A model generated the notes under the pieces. The model was given only the letters and a program-made list of their open reading frames with translations. It was not told where the DNA came from and made no database searches. Made by a program: the position numbers and the translations under genes. From contig NW_006920410.1 of the NCBI RefSeq assembly GCF_000344685.1, forward strand, positions 2,304,693-2,368,692: a DNA stretch of 64,000 nucleotides, read 5' to 3'. Positions 59,771 through 64,000 of this stretch are shown piece by piece; within the stretch, counting starts at the first letter, position 1; every line of letters starts with the position of its first letter. This stretch comes from Gloeophyllum trabeum ATCC 11539. Its lineage: Eukaryota; Basidiomycota; Agaricomycetes; Gloeophyllales; Gloeophyllaceae.

Positions 59771-60859
59771 GGTCATGCAAAGAGCAAGGAGCGCATACAC
59801 GGGGCCGACTCGAGTATATGAAGGCCTTGATATCGATGCTCCGATATGGTCTGCGTTGACCGCTCTCCTCGCCTGACAGACGCACGTGCAGCATACTCGC
59901 CAATAAAGGTCGCCTGCCTCTGCATCAGGATCCAAAGAACATCAACCTTCGGAGAAATCTGCGCTCCCCCGCCAACCTATTTCTGGACTCACCACGGCCG
60001 GTAGCATATACCAGCATATATACCACACGTGCCATCGAAAGACTCATCCTCATTGGTCCATTGCGCAAGGGCCAGGGCGGGACCGCATTGGCAGCGATAA
60101 CACTGGCGCTCAAATACCCATCGATTGAAAACCTCAGGAACACGGAGGTGTTCATCATGATCCAGATACAGTAGAATCGACGTACTTCACTCCTGTAGAA
60201 TATGCTGACGATAACAAGACTACTTGACGTATGTTCCCAAAGCGAAGAATTCCATACCGCCTTAGCTTGGGGATAAACGTTCCTAACCGCAGAGAGGATA
60301 CGCCAGACCGGATAACTGTGCTTACAAAATACGGGACGCATCGAGGATGACAGTCCCGCTCTGGCAGATCGGTCATGACAGGAGAAGGTCCGCAGAAGCT
60401 GCTCGTCGCATCCGCTACTGTCCATATAACAGTAAGGGGCTAGCATAGAAGACGACAGTCCCATGTAATACAGCCATCTTCTGCTCGCGTAAGTGGGTCT
60501 GAGGCAGCGTAGGTACTTGGCACTGCGTCTAAATCCCCCAGTCAAGTTTCACGAGGCCACCCAGGATCGAGTGCATTTATTACTCATTATGCGCGGAAAC
60601 CACAGGTCTGAAGCGGTCTTGTATCTCAAGCCAGACTAAGAGATTGCAGCGTATACACGAGTCATTGTCAGGAGCTTCGAGAGGAGGGTTCTGGACATTC
60701 GAGCAGGTTGTTCGAGGACCGAAATTTGTCCCACCGCTACGCGCGAGCTGCAAGCCTCAAGGACAAGCAAGTCATTCGAACTCCGCCGAAACTTTCACTG
60801 CAGCCTCATCGTCATCTCGCCTGTAGTCTGGTGCTCGAATAGTAACCAGCCCTCCAGCC
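59771..60859. other. Divergent intergenic region with an uncalled open frame
   Basis: Contains the transporter and eIF3b promoters. The minus strand is open for 206 codons at 59925-60545, but the translation is rich in Arg, Ser, Tyr and Met with no domain or repeat pattern, so it is not called as a gene. Confidence 0.4.
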
Positions 60860-63579
60860 ATGGCCCCCTCTAACGGTATCACGAACGGCACTGACGGCGA
60901 CTATGACCTGGACGACATTGACTATTCTGACATTGAGGACAAGTCTGTACTTCGGCCGTCCGGTGCGCTTCCTCTCGAGACTGACGCCCTTTTAGGTACC
61001 AGGTGCAGCTGGAGGATGGCTTTGAAAACATCATCGTGGTGGATGGCGTGCCCGTCATTGACAGATCAAAATTGGAGAAGCTGTTAGCAAAGATCGCGAA
61101 GGAATTCGGCAAGAAGGGGGCCCCCATAAAGCCGGATGACATCTTTGTGCCATGGGATGAATCGACGGGGAAGAGCAAAGGGTGCGTTCCCTCTCTGGGT
61201 ACGGGTCGTAATGTTGATTATTTCGCGAAGATACATATTTGTCGAATTCAAGAGCGCAGATGAAGCGGCATTTGCTCTCACGGCAATGGATGGTCATCCA
61301 TTTGATGCCAAACACACTTTCGCCACCAATTATTTTACGGACATCGAGAAGTTCGCCAACATGGATGAGACCTACGTTGAGCCGAAGCTTGAGGAGTACA
61401 AGCCCAGAGTGCGTCGGATGTTTCGCAAAAATATGGTCCATTCATCTCTTTCTAGGAACATCTCCGGGCCTGGCTCGCAGACCCTCAAGGCCGTGATCAA
61501 TATGCTATTTATCGAGGCAATGATGTTGAAATTCATTGGCATGGCAAGCCGTCTCAGCGCGAGTTGGCATATAAACATACGGTACGTCTCTGACATGCTC
61601 CTGAATTCCAGTTTCTCGCTGACAAGCACATCAGGAATGGACCGATCTATATATATCTTGGTCCCCGCAAGGAACGTATATGACCACTCTCCATCGACAG
61701 GGTGTGCAACTCTGGGGCGGCCCTTCATGGCAGCTGCAACAGCGTTTTGCTCACCCGTACGTCAAGCTGATCGACTTCTCCCCTTGCGAACAGTACCTAG
61801 TTACCTGGTCGAATGAGCCGATCGTGGTACCTGAGGGCGCGTTGCAAGGTCCCCGCTACTTCTCTCCGATAGACGAGGGGAATCATATCGCAGTGTGGGA
61901 CATCAAGTCGGGCAACATGCTCCGGACGTTCCCCGCTGCGCAGCAAGAGGGCGAGGAACCGGGATCGAAGAAGCAATTGCAATGGCCAGCCTTCAAGTGG
62001 AGTCCAGATGACAAGTTTGTTGCTCGGGTCACCCCTGGTCAGCAAATCAGTGTCTACGAGCTGCCCAGTATGGGTCTTCAGGCGAAGAAAAGCATCAAGA
62101 TCGAGGGCGTGGTGGACTTTGAGTGGTGTCCACTCGGCGACAAAGACCGAGAGGACGGGGAGAAAGCGGAGAAGGACGCCAAGGCTGGCGCAAAGACGAC
62201 GCGGAAAGTGAAGGAGAACATGCTCGCTTACTGGACTCCGGAAGTCGCCAACCAACCAGCTCGCGTCACGTTAATGAATTTTCCCGCCCGGGCTATCCTG
62301 CGGCAGAAGAATTTGTTCAATGTTTCCGAGGTAATATCTTGACTGGCTCGTCTCTCAAGGCACAGGCTCTGATTGGTTATTTCCGCCTCCCAGTGTAAAC
62401 TCTTCTGGCAAAATCAGGGTGACTTCCTGTGCGTCAAGGTCGATCGCCACACGAAAACGAAAAAGACCCTATTCTGCAATCTGGAGATCTTCCGCGTACG
62501 TGAGAAGGATTTCCCCGTGGAAGTCGTCGAGCTTAAAGGTATGCAGTCATCATCAGACGTACTGTGGATCTGGGCAACTCGAATATTAATCCTACACGTG
62601 TAGACACCGTCCTCGAATTCTCATGGGAACCCAAGGGAGAACGATTCGCCATTGTCTCCAGCAACGATCCCAACCTTGGCAACCCAGGTCCGGGCATCAC
62701 GATCAAGACCGACGTCAGCTTTTTCCAGCTGCACAAGCAGAAGGGCGACTTCAGGCTCCTCCGTACGTGCTCGCAGACATGGTTGGTCGCCTTATTGGCT
62801 TACATGGGTCACGTGCCCCTCAGGTAATCTGCCATCACGGACGAGCAACACGATTCGCTGGTCCCCACGGGGCCGCTTTGTGCTTCTGGCCACTGTTGGG
62901 TCTTCGAGCAAGTCGGAACTCGAGTTTTGGGACCTCGATTTCAACACCGAGGACGTTGGCCGAAAGGAGATGGTCAAGGACAAGGATGAATGGGGCAGCG
63001 GTATCCAGCATCTGGGTACAGCGGACCACTATGGAGTGACCGATGCTGAGTGGGATCCAAGTGGGCGGTACCTTGCGACGCATGCGAGCGCATGGAGACA
63101 TACGGTGAGATAACCAACTCGTTAAAGTATTCCATATTCCCCGGGACTTATTCGCCTGTTATCTACCTACGCAGCTCGAAAACGGCTATGCTATCTGGGA
63201 CTTCCGCGGGCAAGAGCTGGAGAAGCACCTCATGGACCGCTTCAAGCAATTCCTGTGGCGGCCGCGGCCGAAGACGCTGCTGACAAAGGAGCAGCAGAAG
63301 CAGATCCGCAAGAACCTGCGCGAGTACAGCCGGCAGTTCGACGAGGAGGACGCGGCAGAGGAGAGCAACGTGAGCGCGGAGCTGATCGCGCACCGCAAGC
63401 GGCTCGTGGACGAGTGGAACGCGTGGCGCCGCCGGTGCAAGGAAGAGCTGGCGGAGGAGCGCAGAAAGCAGGGCGCGAAGCTGGATGGCGAGGAGGGCCC
63501 GCATGAGGAGACGAAGGAGGAGATCGAGGTGTGGGTGGAGGAGCTGATAGAGCAGATTGAGGAGGAGGTCGTTGAATGA
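60860..63579 (+). CDS. PRT1: Translation initiation factor eIF3 subunit b (PRT1)
   Basis: Nine exons (60860-60942, 60996-61181, 61231-61408, 61456-61581, 61635-62330, 62394-62538, 62604-62762, 62824-63104, 63175-63579) give 752 residues. The acidic N terminus [17 protein letters not shown] precedes an RRM ([40 protein letters not shown]). The WD40 propeller follows with [48 protein letters not shown] and [15 protein letters not shown]. The C-terminal tail is helical and charged, as needed for eIF3 g/i binding. It is a core scaffold of eIF3 in 43S assembly. [10 protein letters not shown] is restored only when the acceptor at 61634 is used. Confidence 0.95.
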
Positions 63580-64000
63580 TTGTATCCCTATGCTGTATGA
63601 CATTGCATGTGCTCTCCAGGCTGTCCGAACTATGATCTATGGTGTGTCTACATCGTGCTATGACAACCATGCTTACGCTCTGGAGCGATGCGGGCGTGTT
63701 CCGACCAAGTTTACTAGCTCCGCCACTAAATTCTGGCAAACTCGGGCAGGTACAGAAGTACTTACGAGGCTAGCAGGACAGTTTCATTAATCTGTCCATC
63801 AAGGCTATCAGGCACCGAGAGTGGGTGGGATGTCGTGAGAGCGAGGAGAGCAGGAGGACAGCGATGAGATGACAGACGGTGATTGGGCGATCAAAGGCAA
63901 GTGTGTTGAAGAGATGGCGGTCAAAGTTTTGTGGTTCCTCGGAGGAGGGGACAGCAATAGATGGTGGCCTGAGAGGCCCAGGCCATATGGAGGGTGAGAG
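63580..64000. other. Window end, nothing recognised
   Basis: 3' region of the eIF3b gene. No coding exon or RNA gene could be supported before the window ends. Confidence 0.4.

Noticed and set aside
59925..60545. 206-codon open frame on the minus strand between the transporter and eIF3b
   Set aside because: No domain, no codon-like periodicity that I could see, odd composition (Tyr, Met, Arg, Ser), and it sits in a divergent promoter region.
1..64000. Defence island, CRISPR array or viral insertion
   Set aside because: No spaced direct repeats, no phage or virus genes and no nuclease-helicase groupings; all recognised genes are fungal core or accessory genes.

Overview
The window reads as a gene-dense segment of a filamentous basidiomycete (Agaricomycetes-type) nuclear genome. 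Genes are cut by many 45-70 nt GT-AG introns, often with a CTAAC/CTGAC-like branch point near the acceptor. There are no operons, rRNA, CRISPR arrays or complete mobile elements, and the families (P450, binuclear zinc-cluster regulators, Rac, fungal SLS1, SPB1, GIT1-type transporter) are fungal. I assembled exons by hand. For most genes the exon phases add up exactly, so those models are fairly firm, although no transcript evidence was available.

Layout. 0-9 kb: an AIM6-like secreted phosphodiesterase-fold protein, mitochondrial ribosomal protein bL17m, an unidentified multi-exon gene, mitochondrial acyl carrier protein, an SMP-30/gluconolactonase, the 3' exon of an unresolved gene, and ribosomal protein L16 (uL13). 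9-23 kb: a three-KH RNA-binding protein, a NUFIP-type snoRNP assembly factor, a 21-exon M16 metalloprotease, an NGL2/CCR4-like nuclease and a DH-PH RhoGEF. 23-34 kb: small hypothetical genes, a Zn2Cys6 transcription factor, an unidentified four-exon gene, a YjbQ/UPF0047 enzyme and CPSF30/Yth1. 34-41 kb: a cytochrome P450, prephenate dehydratase and a second fungal-type regulator. 41-50 kb: a large type II membrane glycoprotein, Rac1 and a zinc-finger protein. 50-64 kb: a DUF423 membrane protein, SPB1, SLS1, a GIT1-type transporter and eIF3b.

Most genes are core cellular functions: cytosolic and mitochondrial translation (RPL16, bL17m, SLS1, eIF3b), ribosome and snoRNP assembly (SPB1, NUFIP), mRNA 3' processing (CPSF30), Rho/Rac signalling (RhoGEF and Rac1) and mitochondrial lipid cofactor supply (ACP). 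The 34-41 kb part is more accessory: a P450, an aromatic amino-acid enzyme and two related regulators flanking them at a distance. I saw no convincing new defence or mobile system. The unusual observations are repeated GC-AG introns, many micro-exons, a regulator that seems to lack the first half of its zinc cluster, and several small unidentified genes hidden by heavy intron splitting.
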